Source: Saprospiraceae bacterium
Lineage (GTDB): Bacteria; Bacteroidota; Bacteroidia; Chitinophagales; Saprospiraceae
Assembly: GCA_016710235.1 (NCBI GenBank)
Contig: JADJLG010000001.1
Coordinates: 2,159,501-2,223,500 of the forward strand
Direction of reading: 5' to 3'
Length of the DNA: 64,000 nt
In this document: positions 34,365 to 44,081 of the stretch, piece by piece
How positions within the stretch are numbered: the stretch's first letter is position 1
Layout of the letters: each line of letters opens with the position of its first letter
Translations under genes and position numbers: made by a program
Notes under the pieces: model-generated
Told to the model about the DNA's origin: nothing
Seen by the model: only the letters and a program-made list of their open reading frames with translations
Databases searched by the model: none

Positions 34365-36128
34365 ATGCCATCGAAATTTCATTTTCCCTTACTGCTTTGT
34401 TTTTTTATCTTGTCTAAGCTGGAAAGTCAACAGCTCCCTTCAGTTTTATGGCACAATTCATCCTGTAAACCAGTCATGCATGATGCCGACGCTTTTATTC
34501 ATGCATTGTCACACAGGGATGTGAGTAATTCAATCAAATTAGTATTGATACATTTCCGCGCAGAACTCAATGCTGAACAAAAGCAAAAACTTTTGGCCTT
34601 GGGAGTAGAAATTCATGCATTCGTTCCCCACACATCATATATCATGAGTGTGAATCAGGGCACTTGGAACTCTTTACTTGAACTAGGTGCAACTGCTATC
34701 GCCGACATCCTCCCGGAACATAAATTATCGGAGCCTATCTATTATGGGGAAATGTGCTCAGAAGCTGTTTCCGGCAAATCCCAGTTCATGGTGAGTTGGT
34801 TTGCTGGTTCTGATCTCAATTACATTTCCAGGATTTTAGCAAAGCACCGCGCAATTTTGATAAAATATTCAGCAATTGATCAAATTAGTATAATTGAATG
34901 TCAGAGGTCTGAACTCATTCAAATCGCAGCTGATACAAGAGTCGAATTCCTTTCCTGTCTTCCAGGCCCAGCTGTCCCAGATGATCGCGAGGGAAGATTC
35001 TTGCACCGAGTCAACCAAGTTGGAGCAAATGTGAAGGAAAACCTGATGCTGGATGGAGCCGGAGTAAAAGTGTGTATCAGGGATGACGGCATGGTAGGTC
35101 CCCATATCGATTTTCAAAACCGGAAAATAGATGGTACGTTCGGTAATATTGGAAATCATGGAGACATGACGAGTGGTATCGCTTGCGGGGCCGGCAACAT
35201 TGATCCAAGCTATGAAGGCATGGCGCCTGGTGCTACCCTTTACACACTGAACTATCAAGCAGATTTTCTCGATGGAACAGAAGCATTGCATACAGAACAA
35301 GGAGTAGTTCTGACCAATACATCTTACAGTGATGGATGCAACGTAGGATATACTTTAGGTACCCAAGTTGTAGATCGGCAGCTTTGGGACAATAAGGAAT
35401 TGATGCATGTGTTTTCAGCAGGAAATTCAAACAATCTGGATTGTGGCTATGGCGCCGGTCCGCAATGGGGGAATATAACCGGTGGTCACAAAATCGCAAA
35501 GAATGCTACTACAGTGGCAAATATCAAATTTGATGGTACAGTAGAGGTTTCCTCATCACGTGGTCCAACCAAGGACGGTAGGATGAAGCCAGAAGTTTCT
35601 GCACGTGGCACGGATGAATTATCAACAGATGAGAATAACCAGTATCAAGTAGGTGGTGGTACCTCGGCAGCCGCGCCAGGTGTAATGGGAACAATGGCTT
35701 TGTTATATCAAGCATACAAGCAGAAGCACATGGAACAAAATCCTCCAGGTGGATTGATCAAAGCAATTCTTATGAATACAGCTTCAGATTTGGGTACTCC
35801 CGGGCCGGATTACATACACGGAATGGGCATGATAGATGCATACAGAGCATATCAATGTGTTCAAGCTGAATCTTATCAGCTCCAGACACTCCACCAGTCA
35901 GAAACAAAACAGCTGACTCTCAATATTCCGGCAAATGTGAAAAAAGCAAAATTGCTGTTGTATTGGCCTGAATCGCCTTCTACCCCGCTTTCTTCCAGAG
36001 CCTTAATCAATGATCTAAATCTAGTGTTGCACGATAGTAGAGGTGGAGTCGTTCATCCAATGGTATTAGATCATAGACCTAATATTATAACCTTAGGAGC
36101 AGGAGCTAAGCCGGAATTGATTCCATGA
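34365..36128 (+). CDS. Subtilisin-like (S8) protease, N-terminal part of a frameshifted gene
   Basis: A 587-residue frame. It has a signal peptide (to ~22), a ~200-residue prodomain-like region, then a peptidase S8 domain. Asp240 in 'VCIRDDG', His265 in 'GNHGDMTSG', the oxyanion Asn in 'FSAGNSNN' and Ser434 in 'GGTSAAAPG' are all present. After the catalytic domain a jelly-roll-type module begins and is cut by the TGA at 36126. The second frame continues that module without a gap in family sense: 'AGIDSMNNFEQ' is readable upstream of its ATG. The frames therefore seem to be one gene broken by one missing base near 36108-36113. Without the second frame this part lacks a sorting domain. Confidence 0.85.
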   Translation: MPSKFHFPLLLCFFILSKLESQQLPSVLWHNSSCKPVMHDADAFIHALSHRDVSNSIKLVLIHFRAELNAEQKQKLLALGVEIHAFVPHTSYIMSVNQGTWNSLLELGATAIADILPEHKLSEPIYYGEMCSEAVSGKSQFMVSWFAGSDLNYISRILAKHRAILIKYSAIDQISIIECQRSELIQIAADTRVEFLSCLPGPAVPDDREGRFLHRVNQVGANVKENLMLDGAGVKVCIRDDGMVGPHIDFQNRKIDGTFGNIGNHGDMTSGIACGAGNIDPSYEGMAPGATLYTLNYQADFLDGTEALHTEQGVVLTNTSYSDGCNVGYTLGTQVVDRQLWDNKELMHVFSAGNSNNLDCGYGAGPQWGNITGGHKIAKNATTVANIKFDGTVEVSSSRGPTKDGRMKPEVSARGTDELSTDENNQYQVGGGTSAAAPGVMGTMALLYQAYKQKHMEQNPPGGLIKAILMNTASDLGTPGPDYIHGMGMIDAYRAYQCVQAESYQLQTLHQSETKQLTLNIPANVKKAKLLLYWPESPSTPLSSRALINDLNLVLHDSRGGVVHPMVLDHRPNIITLGAGAKPELIP

Positions 36129-38419
36129 ATAATTTTGAACAAATTATTTTAGATCAACCCATTGCAGGAACTTATACCGTCCAGATCAGTGCTTCCTCCA
36201 TGCCGGATGACGAGGTTCAATTTTATTTTTTAGAGGATTATGAGCCTGCAGAACTTCGACTTTCTGCACCAATCGGTGGCGAAAAATTTCAATCAGGTGA
36301 CGCTACTGCAGTTTATTTTACGACAAACGGCTCTAAGGATTCAGTTGAAGTCAGGATTTCGATTGATGAAGGAAGTACCTGGAGAATTAGAAAAAAAGTA
36401 CCATCTAGTGCATTTCTTATGCCGTGGTCGGTCCCTATTGGTGTAAACTCAAATCGATGTATCGTCGAAATTCAACAAGGAGGTGAAATAGTCAGAAGTG
36501 ATTTTTTTACTTCATCTACACTAGTAAATGGCTTAAAGTTGAAACAGTTTTGTCCGAATGAAATTCAGTTGACATGGGATAAATCAGCGAAGGATAGTTT
36601 CTTACTGTATAAATTGGGAGATAAGTATATGGAACCTTTTGCTACGTCTGGTACTAATTCCATTTCTATTCCAATTACAAATCCCCGTGATTTAAAATGG
36701 GTTTCCGTTGCAGGCTATAAGGGTGATGTGTTATCTAAAAGGAACAAAGCGATCGAAATTCCGCAAACCTTAGTGAACTGTCCTGTCGATGCGGATGCAA
36801 AGTTGAATTTGGTTTCTGCTTCCTCTCAACAAGTTAAGTTGAATTGTGATATAACCAATATTGATGCGGCTGTCAAAATTTATAATCTTACAGCAAATCC
36901 AATTGATTCGTTTATCATTGGAGCACTTTCTTCAGAAGGTGTAAGACAACATAAATTTATAAAGCAGATCAAAGGATTTGATTCACTAAGCTTAAGTGTT
37001 AATAATTTAATTTCTAGCAAAGGCTCCGGCGATGCCATTATTCCCGTTTGGATTGATATCGTCAATGATGGCTTCAGATATAACGATACTTCTCAGCTTT
37101 CTTTTTATCTGACTGCGGTCAAAGATAAAATAGGAGTCTATCCTTTAATTGAAGGATTTGATTCTGATCAATTGCCTTTAAAGTGGGAATTTTATGATCC
37201 TGTTCATGAGAAATCTTGGGCGGTCAGCCAAGTAAAATCAAATTCAAATACAGAGAGTAATGCAATTTATTACTCCAACAAGACATTTGGTTATATCGGA
37301 ACCAAAACCTACTTATATTCTCAGACTGTAGATTTGAATAGTGCGATTGAACCATACCTTTACTTTAATCTCGCTTATCATATGGATGGTAGAGCATTAA
37401 ATTTTCTGGATAGTGTAAAAATTAAAGTGGTTTCTGTCTGTGGTTCGGATGAATCAGAAACACAGATTATTCAACTCTATAGTAATTTATTAAGTACGGT
37501 TGATACTTCATCTTCAACTGACTGGTCTCCGCAGAAAGCTGCGGATTGGCAAAAATTATCCTTTGACTTAAGCGAATTTAAGGGAAAGAAAATTGTTATA
37601 CTCTTGGAAACAACGAAAGGAATGAATCACGATTTGTTCATTGATGATTTTGTTGTAAAAGAAAGAGAACACACTCTTCCCAATTATAACATCGACGCAG
37701 CTCCTGACGATCCTTGCGTGCTCACCGCAACTATTGTAAAGGAAGATAACCCTTCCACGAGTGGAGAGCATTATTGGGATTTTGGACTCGGTGCAGTGCC
37801 AAAAACAGCTACCGGTGCAGGGCCTTTTACTGTACGTTATACCAATGGCGGAAATAAAAAAATTGTTGAGAAAGTGACAGACGCGGATAAAACTTATTAT
37901 ATCATAAAAGATATAAAAGTTTTTTTACAGCCCATTGCCTCTTTTGCCACTTCAATTCAGGGGAAAACTGTTCAGTTTACAAATAATTCTTTTGCTACAA
38001 AAAATGTTTTCTGGGATTTTGGCGATGGTACGAATAGTAGTGAAGAAAACCCGATTCATGTTTTTCCGGATTTTCTCAAGTATACCGTCAGATTGGTAGT
38101 TTCAAATTCATGTAATTCGAGCACAACCAGCAAGGTGGTTGATCTCACGACAGTTGGTGTCCATGAGCCCGGAGGCCCCACGGAATCATTACTAAATGTA
38201 TATCCACAACCAGGGGATGATGAAGTGAATTTTGTGGGAATACAAAAAATAGAATCATTGATTTTGAAAAACTTGCAAGGACAACAAGTAATGCAAGTGT
38301 ACCCTCAATCAATATCATACAAGATGCATGTGAATCATTTTCCGGCAGGCATTTATCTTTTGGATTATCAGCTGAAAGGTGGATTGAAGCAGCAAGTGAA
38401 AATAAGCATTGTACATTGA
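36125..38419 (+). CDS. C-terminal part of the frameshifted T9SS protease (PKD and sorting domains)
   Basis: A 764-residue frame that starts ATG over the previous TGA. Its start matches the middle of the post-catalytic jelly-roll of subtilases ('NNFEQIILDQPIAGTYTVQI'). Fibronectin/Ig-like stretches follow, then a MAM/LamG-like region (~345-510), a PKD domain ('NVFWDFGDGTNSSEENPIH') and a T9SS sorting domain ('VYPQPGDDEVNFVG' to 'QVKISIVH'). It has no signal peptide, so it could not be exported alone. It makes sense only as the tail of the protease before it. Confidence 0.82.
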   Translation: MNNFEQIILDQPIAGTYTVQISASSMPDDEVQFYFLEDYEPAELRLSAPIGGEKFQSGDATAVYFTTNGSKDSVEVRISIDEGSTWRIRKKVPSSAFLMPWSVPIGVNSNRCIVEIQQGGEIVRSDFFTSSTLVNGLKLKQFCPNEIQLTWDKSAKDSFLLYKLGDKYMEPFATSGTNSISIPITNPRDLKWVSVAGYKGDVLSKRNKAIEIPQTLVNCPVDADAKLNLVSASSQQVKLNCDITNIDAAVKIYNLTANPIDSFIIGALSSEGVRQHKFIKQIKGFDSLSLSVNNLISSKGSGDAIIPVWIDIVNDGFRYNDTSQLSFYLTAVKDKIGVYPLIEGFDSDQLPLKWEFYDPVHEKSWAVSQVKSNSNTESNAIYYSNKTFGYIGTKTYLYSQTVDLNSAIEPYLYFNLAYHMDGRALNFLDSVKIKVVSVCGSDESETQIIQLYSNLLSTVDTSSSTDWSPQKAADWQKLSFDLSEFKGKKIVILLETTKGMNHDLFIDDFVVKEREHTLPNYNIDAAPDDPCVLTATIVKEDNPSTSGEHYWDFGLGAVPKTATGAGPFTVRYTNGGNKKIVEKVTDADKTYYIIKDIKVFLQPIASFATSIQGKTVQFTNNSFATKNVFWDFGDGTNSSEENPIHVFPDFLKYTVRLVVSNSCNSSTTSKVVDLTTVGVHEPGGPTESLLNVYPQPGDDEVNFVGIQKIESLILKNLQGQQVMQVYPQSISYKMHVNHFPAGIYLLDYQLKGGLKQQVKISIVH

Positions 38420-38516
38420 TGAGATAGATATTCAGAACAAATGCTTCCTAGAAGGGATGTTTTATCTTCCTTTTAGGTTAAACTATTTCAAAGAAACATC
38501 GACCTAAAAAAGCAGA

Positions 38517-39311
38517 TTACCATAGGCCAATATCCCAGGGCTTGGCCCAATAAGGGATAGAACTGATATGTGAAGAAGTGATATGTTCTGATAAGAAGAC
38601 CAATCCCCATCTACAGGTTTCTAAGCTGGCATGGACTTGTTTCATTTGAATGATTTCTTTCCATGCTTTATACATATCAGATGACCAATGTATATCGTCA
38701 AAGAGAATGACTGCGTCGCTTGAGCAACATGACATAATATGTCTCATTGCAGCATGGCTAGCTTCATAACTGTGATCACCATCAATAAAAATAAAATCAA
38801 AATTCTTTATTTCATTTGAAGCAAAAAAGTCTTCAAATCGATGGTTGAGGTAACTCACATTTTCTACAAATTTTGCATTCTGTTGCTGTGCAAATTGACT
38901 GAAAAAAGAATTTCCCTCAACGGTAGTGATCGCGCTATTTTGGGAAACCATGGCCATGCTTAAGGTAGATATCCCAAGACAAGTCCCTAATTCTAAAATT
39001 TGCTTAGGTTTCAAATACTCAATCAACCTGTACAAATCATGGCAAACTTTGGGAGGGCTAACAGCTTTTTTAGCAAAATTTCCAAGTTTTTTTCCTTGTT
39101 GATTTCTTTCAAAGGAAAATTCATCTTCGGGGATAATTTGTTCCAGGCAACATATTGCTTCATATTGCGTATTTATCTTGTCAAAGTCATAATAAACCCT
39201 GCTGGGATCAAACACTTTGGTAACCAAATCATAAAAAAATGGCGGATGAATCGAATATATAGTTTTTGCGCGGTAATAAAATTCTAAATATGCAAACCAG
39301 GCTATTGCCAT
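38517..39311 (-). CDS. Class I SAM-dependent methyltransferase
   Basis: A 264-residue protein. The SAM-binding Rossmann core starts near residue 105 with motif I 'ILELGTCLGISTLSMAM', then 'ITTVEGNSFF' (acidic ribose-binding residue), 'FDFIFIDGDHSYE' and 'AVILFDDIHWSSDM'. The D...DH...DD pattern resembles O-methyltransferase family 3 / class I sugar or small-molecule enzymes with a metal site. The ~100-residue N-terminal part is not recognised. The substrate is unknown. It is divergent from the FG-GAP gene and convergent to the protease. Confidence 0.82.
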   Translation of the reverse strand: MAIAWFAYLEFYYRAKTIYSIHPPFFYDLVTKVFDPSRVYYDFDKINTQYEAICCLEQIIPEDEFSFERNQQGKKLGNFAKKAVSPPKVCHDLYRLIEYLKPKQILELGTCLGISTLSMAMVSQNSAITTVEGNSFFSQFAQQQNAKFVENVSYLNHRFEDFFASNEIKNFDFIFIDGDHSYEASHAAMRHIMSCCSSDAVILFDDIHWSSDMYKAWKEIIQMKQVHASLETCRWGLVFLSEHITSSHISSIPYWAKPWDIGLW

Positions 39312-39319
39312 GTCAATAG

Positions 39320-39352
39320 TTGAAAATGAACCAGAAATTAATAGTAATTTTG
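39320..39352 (+). promoter_or_regulatory. Promoter of the FG-GAP/ASPIC protein gene
   Basis: TTG at 39320-39322 and TAATTTTG at 39345-39352 (TAnnTTTG) are 22 bp apart. The predicted start lies ~25 bp before the ATG at 39383. Confidence 0.65.
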
Positions 39353-39382
39353 TATCATATATAATAAACGACGAGCTTGCAA

Positions 39383-42214
39383 ATGTATAAATTATTTGTA
39401 TTGTGCTTTGCCTTTAGTTTTTTCGGAATTTTCGATACCGAGGTCAAAGCCCAAATTAAGTTTGATGAAGCTGAACTGGCACAAGTTTTTCACAGTGGAA
39501 TTGTCACCTGCATATCAGACATCAATGGGGACTATATTGACGATATACTGGTGGTCGATCAAGGACAGCAGCTTTGGCTTGGTCTCAATGGAGGTGGCGC
39601 AAATTTTATTTGGAAAAAGCTGCCGTATGATGTATCCAAGCATGAATTATGGTCAGTAAGTGTAGCAGATATAGATCGAAATGGTTGGAATGATATCATA
39701 GTGGCAGGTGATGAAAATTCCATTAAAATATTATATAATACAAATTTAACTTTTAGATTGGATGATTTGGTCCACTCAGATTTTTTTTCACAATCAGCAA
39801 ATTTTTTTGATATCAACAATGATGGATGGATAGATTATTCAATTTGCGATGATAATGCTCACGCAAGGATCTATGAAAATATTGGAGGCATATATTCAGA
39901 GAACCTAAATTGGGTAGATCTGAGTTTGCCTAATCCTTTCTATGAGGCAGGTAATTATGGAATATTATGGTCAGATTTTGATCATGATAATGACCCGGAC
40001 TTGTATATATCAAGGTGTAGAGCAGGTGTAGATGATCCAACAGATCTGAGACGCCGAAATTTTTTTTATGAAAATCAAAATGGTAAGTTTACCGAAACAG
40101 GAGATACTAAAGGATTAGCTATTACTGATCAAACCTGGACCACAGTAAAAGGTGATTTTAATGGTGATCGAAAACAAGATTTATTCATTTTAAATCATTA
40201 CACTCCATCTTTAATCATGATCCAAAATTCAGCTGGCAATTTTGAAGATAGAACACTTGAGTCCAATTTGAAATTCAGTGGGATTCCTATACAGGCATCG
40301 GCCTATGATTTTGATTGTGATGCAGATTTGGATTTGTTGATATCAGGGACAGCAACAGAATTGTGGATAAATGATTCCAAAGGACATTTTTCATTAGCTG
40401 AATCATGGCAGAGTTCTAGACCATTTTCCTCATTTTCTACCGGAGACTTCAATGAAGATGGTTACCCAGACGTCTACACATCTTTTGCGGACTTGCTCAA
40501 TTTTCCAAACAATCAAAAAGACAAGATTTTTTTGAATTCAGGAGGAAAAAATCACTGGCTGAAACTTGGCTTCAAAGGAAGCAATAGCAATCTAAATGGC
40601 ATAGGAGCAAAGGTGTGGTGCTATGCTGGTAAAATAGGGCAATATCGAGAATTGAGTTCGGGAGAATCTTATGGTATTCAGAATAGTTTGAATTTGCATT
40701 TTGGATTGTCAGGATACTCTGTAGTAGATAGTCTGATTGTACAATGGCCATCTGGTTTTATCCAAAAATTTAAAAACTTGGATGGAGATAAATTTTATCT
40801 TATATCTGAAAAGGACAGTTGCGCCACGGTTAAAGCAAAACTTTATCCAACCGGCGAATTGGTTTTTTGTAATGATCAAGGTGTGACATTAAGGGCAGAA
40901 TCGTCATTGCAAAACTATAAATGGAGCTCAGGAAAGACAAGTGACAGTTTGATCGTAAACGAGGATGGTATTTATTATTATGTTGCTGAAAATTTGGATT
41001 TGTGTAGTGTAGTTTCGCAACCAACTTCAGTTCTCTACCATCCTCTACAGAAGCCCACACTGAATCATAGTTTTGATGAGTTTGTTTGCGCAGGAGAGTC
41101 CGTTGAGCTAAATGTTCCGCATTATCATGTGCTACGCTGGCAGGATGGTGACAGCGATTCCATATTTGTTGCGCAACGGGACGGCTTGTACTTTGCTGAG
41201 GTGCAGGGTAAATGTGGAAGTGTGTTTACGGATACTTTTACATTAAAAGTAACTCCGACTTTAGATCCATTGAACTTGGCTGATATTTTGGTTAGATATG
41301 GAAATGATGTTCAAATCAATAGTCAAATTCCAGACACCAGATGGTATATCAGAGAAAATTCAATTCTACAGTTCTTTACAGGGCCTATTTTGAAATTGGC
41401 TTCAGCAACTAGAGATACAACTTTTTGGTTCGAATATGATTCAACATTCAGTGCACAAGAAATACATGGCAGTTTGATTTATCCTGAGTTTGCTCAAGGT
41501 CCATATCCTTCTGCTAATCTCAACCCTCAGATGAAATTTTCAGCATTGGAAGATGTGATCCTTAGCTCGGTCACAGTATTTGCCGACCTTGGTGGTGTTC
41601 GAAACTTTGAACTAAAAGATGGCCTCGGGACAGTGATCGCGTCTAAATCGGTCAACATCTTGCCTGGTCAAAATCAAGTGAATCTGGGTTTTAAATTAGC
41701 TGCAAACTCGAGATATTTGTACTTGGGCACAAACCGAGACACAAATATTTTCTATCTGGGAACTAACGGGCCGCAACTTCAAAGAAGCGATAAAGGATTC
41801 TCTTATCCAATCAGGATAGAAGATAAAGTTAAAATAACAGAGTCAAGTGTAGGAGAAAATTATTATTATTTTTTCTATGACTGGGTGTTACGAAGAAATG
41901 ATATTGTCTGTACAAGCAAACGCGAAGCTGTGAATATCAAGATAGAACCCTCTGCGGTGGGTGAAGGTGAAGGTGATCAGCTGATGATTTGTATTGCTGG
42001 AAATCATTATCCGGTACCAGGTATATGGAAATCTTACACTGACGTCATAGTAAATCTTTACAATCTCTCCGGGCAATTGATGTGGTATGGGGGTCTCCAT
42101 GCAGCCGTAAATGATTTGTCCCAAAATGATTTGGTCCCTGGTAGGTATTTTGTTGAAATAGTAAGCTTCACCAGTCGTAATAGACAAATTATTCAGGTAG
42201 ATATTCCTTATTAA
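39383..42214 (+). CDS. Secreted FG-GAP/VCBS repeat protein with ASPIC/UnbV domain and T9SS domain
   Basis: 943 residues from the ATG at 39383 (a TTG lies two codons upstream), with a signal peptide ending at ~'EVKAQ'. About seven FG-GAP repeats with Ca2+-binding D-x-N-x-D patterns ('DINGDYIDD', 'DIDRNGWND', 'DFDHDNDPD', 'DFNEDGYPD') form a propeller over ~25-375. An ASPIC/UnbV module follows ('NHWLKLGFKGSNSNLNGIGA', 'LQVQWPSG'-like 'LIVQWPSG'). Ig-like repeats and a T9SS-type C-terminus ('NLYNLSGQLMWYGGLH', 'GRYFVEIVSFTSRN') complete it. It is a surface protein of the CRTAC1-like architecture, probably binding carbohydrate or protein; no enzyme is evident. Confidence 0.87.
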   Translation: MYKLFVLCFAFSFFGIFDTEVKAQIKFDEAELAQVFHSGIVTCISDINGDYIDDILVVDQGQQLWLGLNGGGANFIWKKLPYDVSKHELWSVSVADIDRNGWNDIIVAGDENSIKILYNTNLTFRLDDLVHSDFFSQSANFFDINNDGWIDYSICDDNAHARIYENIGGIYSENLNWVDLSLPNPFYEAGNYGILWSDFDHDNDPDLYISRCRAGVDDPTDLRRRNFFYENQNGKFTETGDTKGLAITDQTWTTVKGDFNGDRKQDLFILNHYTPSLIMIQNSAGNFEDRTLESNLKFSGIPIQASAYDFDCDADLDLLISGTATELWINDSKGHFSLAESWQSSRPFSSFSTGDFNEDGYPDVYTSFADLLNFPNNQKDKIFLNSGGKNHWLKLGFKGSNSNLNGIGAKVWCYAGKIGQYRELSSGESYGIQNSLNLHFGLSGYSVVDSLIVQWPSGFIQKFKNLDGDKFYLISEKDSCATVKAKLYPTGELVFCNDQGVTLRAESSLQNYKWSSGKTSDSLIVNEDGIYYYVAENLDLCSVVSQPTSVLYHPLQKPTLNHSFDEFVCAGESVELNVPHYHVLRWQDGDSDSIFVAQRDGLYFAEVQGKCGSVFTDTFTLKVTPTLDPLNLADILVRYGNDVQINSQIPDTRWYIRENSILQFFTGPILKLASATRDTTFWFEYDSTFSAQEIHGSLIYPEFAQGPYPSANLNPQMKFSALEDVILSSVTVFADLGGVRNFELKDGLGTVIASKSVNILPGQNQVNLGFKLAANSRYLYLGTNRDTNIFYLGTNGPQLQRSDKGFSYPIRIEDKVKITESSVGENYYYFFYDWVLRRNDIVCTSKREAVNIKIEPSAVGEGEGDQLMICIAGNHYPVPGIWKSYTDVIVNLYNLSGQLMWYGGLHAAVNDLSQNDLVPGRYFVEIVSFTSRNRQIIQVDIPY

Positions 42215-42287
42215 TTGTAATCCTTGATAAAGATAAAATTAAGTTTTATTTTAAGTTTAGTCGTATTAAGACGTATGAATTAAAAAT

Positions 42288-42311
42288 AAAAAAGCCTCCC
42301 GTTTGGGAGGC
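42288..42311 (-). terminator. Rho-independent terminator of tRNA-His
   Basis: Read on the minus strand, GCCTCCC - AAAC - GGGAGGC is followed by six T. It begins three bases after the encoded CCA end of the tRNA. Confidence 0.9.
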
Positions 42312-42313
42312 CT

Positions 42314-42391
42314 TGGGGTGGATGATCGGGTTCGAACCGACGACCCTCGGAACCACAATCCGATGCTCTAACCAACTGAGCTACAACCACC
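42314..42391 (-). tRNA. tRNA-His (anticodon GTG)
   Basis: The minus-strand transcript folds as a tRNA. The anticodon loop is TTGTGGT with GTG at 42354-42356. The D-arm is AGCTCAGTTGGTTAGAGC, and the T-arm has GTTCGAAC. G-1 at 42391 pairs with discriminator C at 42317, the tRNA-His identity pair, and CCA is encoded at 42316-42314. The acceptor stem shows one apparent U-U mismatch. A terminator follows. Confidence 0.95.
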
Positions 42392-42435
42392 GTTTGTTAA
42401 ACCTTTAGGTTTAGCGAGTGCAAATCTAAGGAGAA

Positions 42436-43227
42436 TTATTTTACCGAAGGTTCTGCCTGTAAGGTAAATTTTCTTTCAACAGGATTTAATGGACATTTGA
42501 CAAGATTGCCAGACGCATCCACAAGGCTCAATTTCATTACGTGTTCACCCATTGGAAGTCCTGTCATGATAATGGGTTCCCATTTGTCGAGGACAAAGCT
42601 GTTTCCGGCCACCTCAGCCTTTACTTTATATTCTGAGCCCAATTGGCAGTTGACCATGTAAAAGTCCAACATGACTCTATCTGCATCTTTACCTACGTAA
42701 ACGCCTTTTGGTCTGCTGTAAAACAGCATTGGTTGAGATACGGGCTCAACTTTTACAAGGCTGCTATCTTTAATTTCAGCATTCATAAGTGAAAAAGCAC
42801 TATTTGTCTTGATACTTTCATGATATGATCTCGATAGAAAAGACAAAAGATAGTGTTTGCCATCCGGGACGATATAATGAAAGCTGTCTTTGTATCTCGC
42901 CTCATAAGGCTTATCGTCGACGATGAGATGGATATGCTGACCATCTTTAGAGTTGGCACACATTTTCTGTGGTGCATCGCTCGTTTGCTCACCCAATTTG
43001 TAGTCTCCACTGATTTGATATTTGAAAGTACCATTTTCATAAGCTACGGACTGAATCGCTGCATTTGGGAATGGAGTGGAAGACTCCATTGGTTCTGTTT
43101 TAAAAACCAGCTCTTTCGAATTTTGACCGGTTCCCGCCCCTGGTTTACATGAGAATTGACTTACTGAAAATAGGAAAATAAGTGCCAAGAAAGGGAATGT
43201 GCTGATCTTTGTAACTGGATTTTTCAT
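42436..43227 (-). CDS. Lipoprotein, unknown function
   Basis: A 263-residue protein with a lipoprotein signal peptide (lipobox 'SQFSC', Cys27). The mature part has 'FKYQISGDYKLGEQTSD', 'GQHIHLIVDDKPYEA' and later 'GEHVMKLSLVDASGNLVK', which look like repeated beta-sandwich modules, each with an HxH or H segment. I do not recognise a named family with confidence. It is transcribed the same way as the tRNA-His gene and is divergent from the ECF sigma factor. Confidence 0.75.
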   Translation of the reverse strand: MKNPVTKISTFPFLALIFLFSVSQFSCKPGAGTGQNSKELVFKTEPMESSTPFPNAAIQSVAYENGTFKYQISGDYKLGEQTSDAPQKMCANSKDGQHIHLIVDDKPYEARYKDSFHYIVPDGKHYLLSFLSRSYHESIKTNSAFSLMNAEIKDSSLVKVEPVSQPMLFYSRPKGVYVGKDADRVMLDFYMVNCQLGSEYKVKAEVAGNSFVLDKWEPIIMTGLPMGEHVMKLSLVDASGNLVKCPLNPVERKFTLQAEPSVK

Positions 43228-43488
43228 GATTTATGATTAAGTTTGAAAAAATGATCAAGTCGGAACGATTTTTGAAGAAAAGCTCAGAACTTGTACCTGT
43301 CCTTAAGTTTATTAGACTCAAAAATTGCTTTTATCATCAACAAGGTAATTTCATTTGTTTGTTTCAATATAAACAAATTTAAGTAGTCAAGTTTCAAATA
43401 AACTAAAGGAAAAGGTGGCTTTTTGAATTTTTATAGTCTCAATGGCAAAACAAGAAGTCCATTAAGACTCAGATTTAGTTCAAAGTTC

Positions 43489-44052
43489 ATGGAATCCAAT
43501 AATGCAGACATAGACGAAATGATCTTGGAACGGCTCAAAGCCGGTCAAGAATCCGCCATGTCACTGATCTATTCGCATTATTATTCTACTCTTGTGAGCA
43601 GATTGTATAGTATTTTAGGCGATTTACAATTTGCAGAGGACTTATGTCAAGATTTATTGGCTGAGGTTTGGAGCAAGCGTGATCAGCTCAACATTAGTTC
43701 CTCCTTGAAGTACTATTTACTAAGAGCATCAACCAACCGCGCCCTTAATTTTGTCAAAAGCAAGAAATTGGATTTTGAAGAATTGGACCAGGATACTGAT
43801 TATGCAGATTCAGATGATCCTTCGGTCAGCCAAGAATCGTCGGAGAAGGACCTGAATATTGAAAGATTATATCAATCCATTGATTCTTTGCCTGAAAAAT
43901 GCTCTATCGTCTTCAGAATGAGCAGGTTCGAGAATATGAGTTACAGTCAAATTGCAGAAACCCTAGACATCTCTGTCAAAACTGTTGAGAACCATATTGG
44001 AAAAGCACTAAAAATTTTGCGAAATCAGTTAAAAAATATTGTCATAGAGTAG
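43489..44052 (+). CDS. ECF RNA polymerase sigma factor
   Basis: 187 residues from the ATG at 43489. An upstream TTG at 43423 would add 22 residues without family support. Sigma region 2 is at ~15-85 ('AMSLIYSHYYSTLVSRLYSI', 'AEDLCQDLLAEVWSKR'), and region 4 at ~120-180, with a helix-turn-helix 'MSYSQIAETLDISVKTVENHIGKALK'. It would direct transcription of an envelope or iron-type regulon under control of the FecR-like protein encoded next. The four genes that follow form a FecI/FecR/TonB-receptor arrangement. Confidence 0.93.
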   Translation: MESNNADIDEMILERLKAGQESAMSLIYSHYYSTLVSRLYSILGDLQFAEDLCQDLLAEVWSKRDQLNISSSLKYYLLRASTNRALNFVKSKKLDFEELDQDTDYADSDDPSVSQESSEKDLNIERLYQSIDSLPEKCSIVFRMSRFENMSYSQIAETLDISVKTVENHIGKALKILRNQLKNIVIE

Positions 44053-44081
44053 GGGGGACGAAATGAGATATTGTCTTTATT

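Noticed and set aside
36100..36130. Programmed -1 frameshift in the subtilase gene
   Set aside because: No X-XXY-YYZ slippery site is visible near the junction, so a mutation or sequencing error is simpler.
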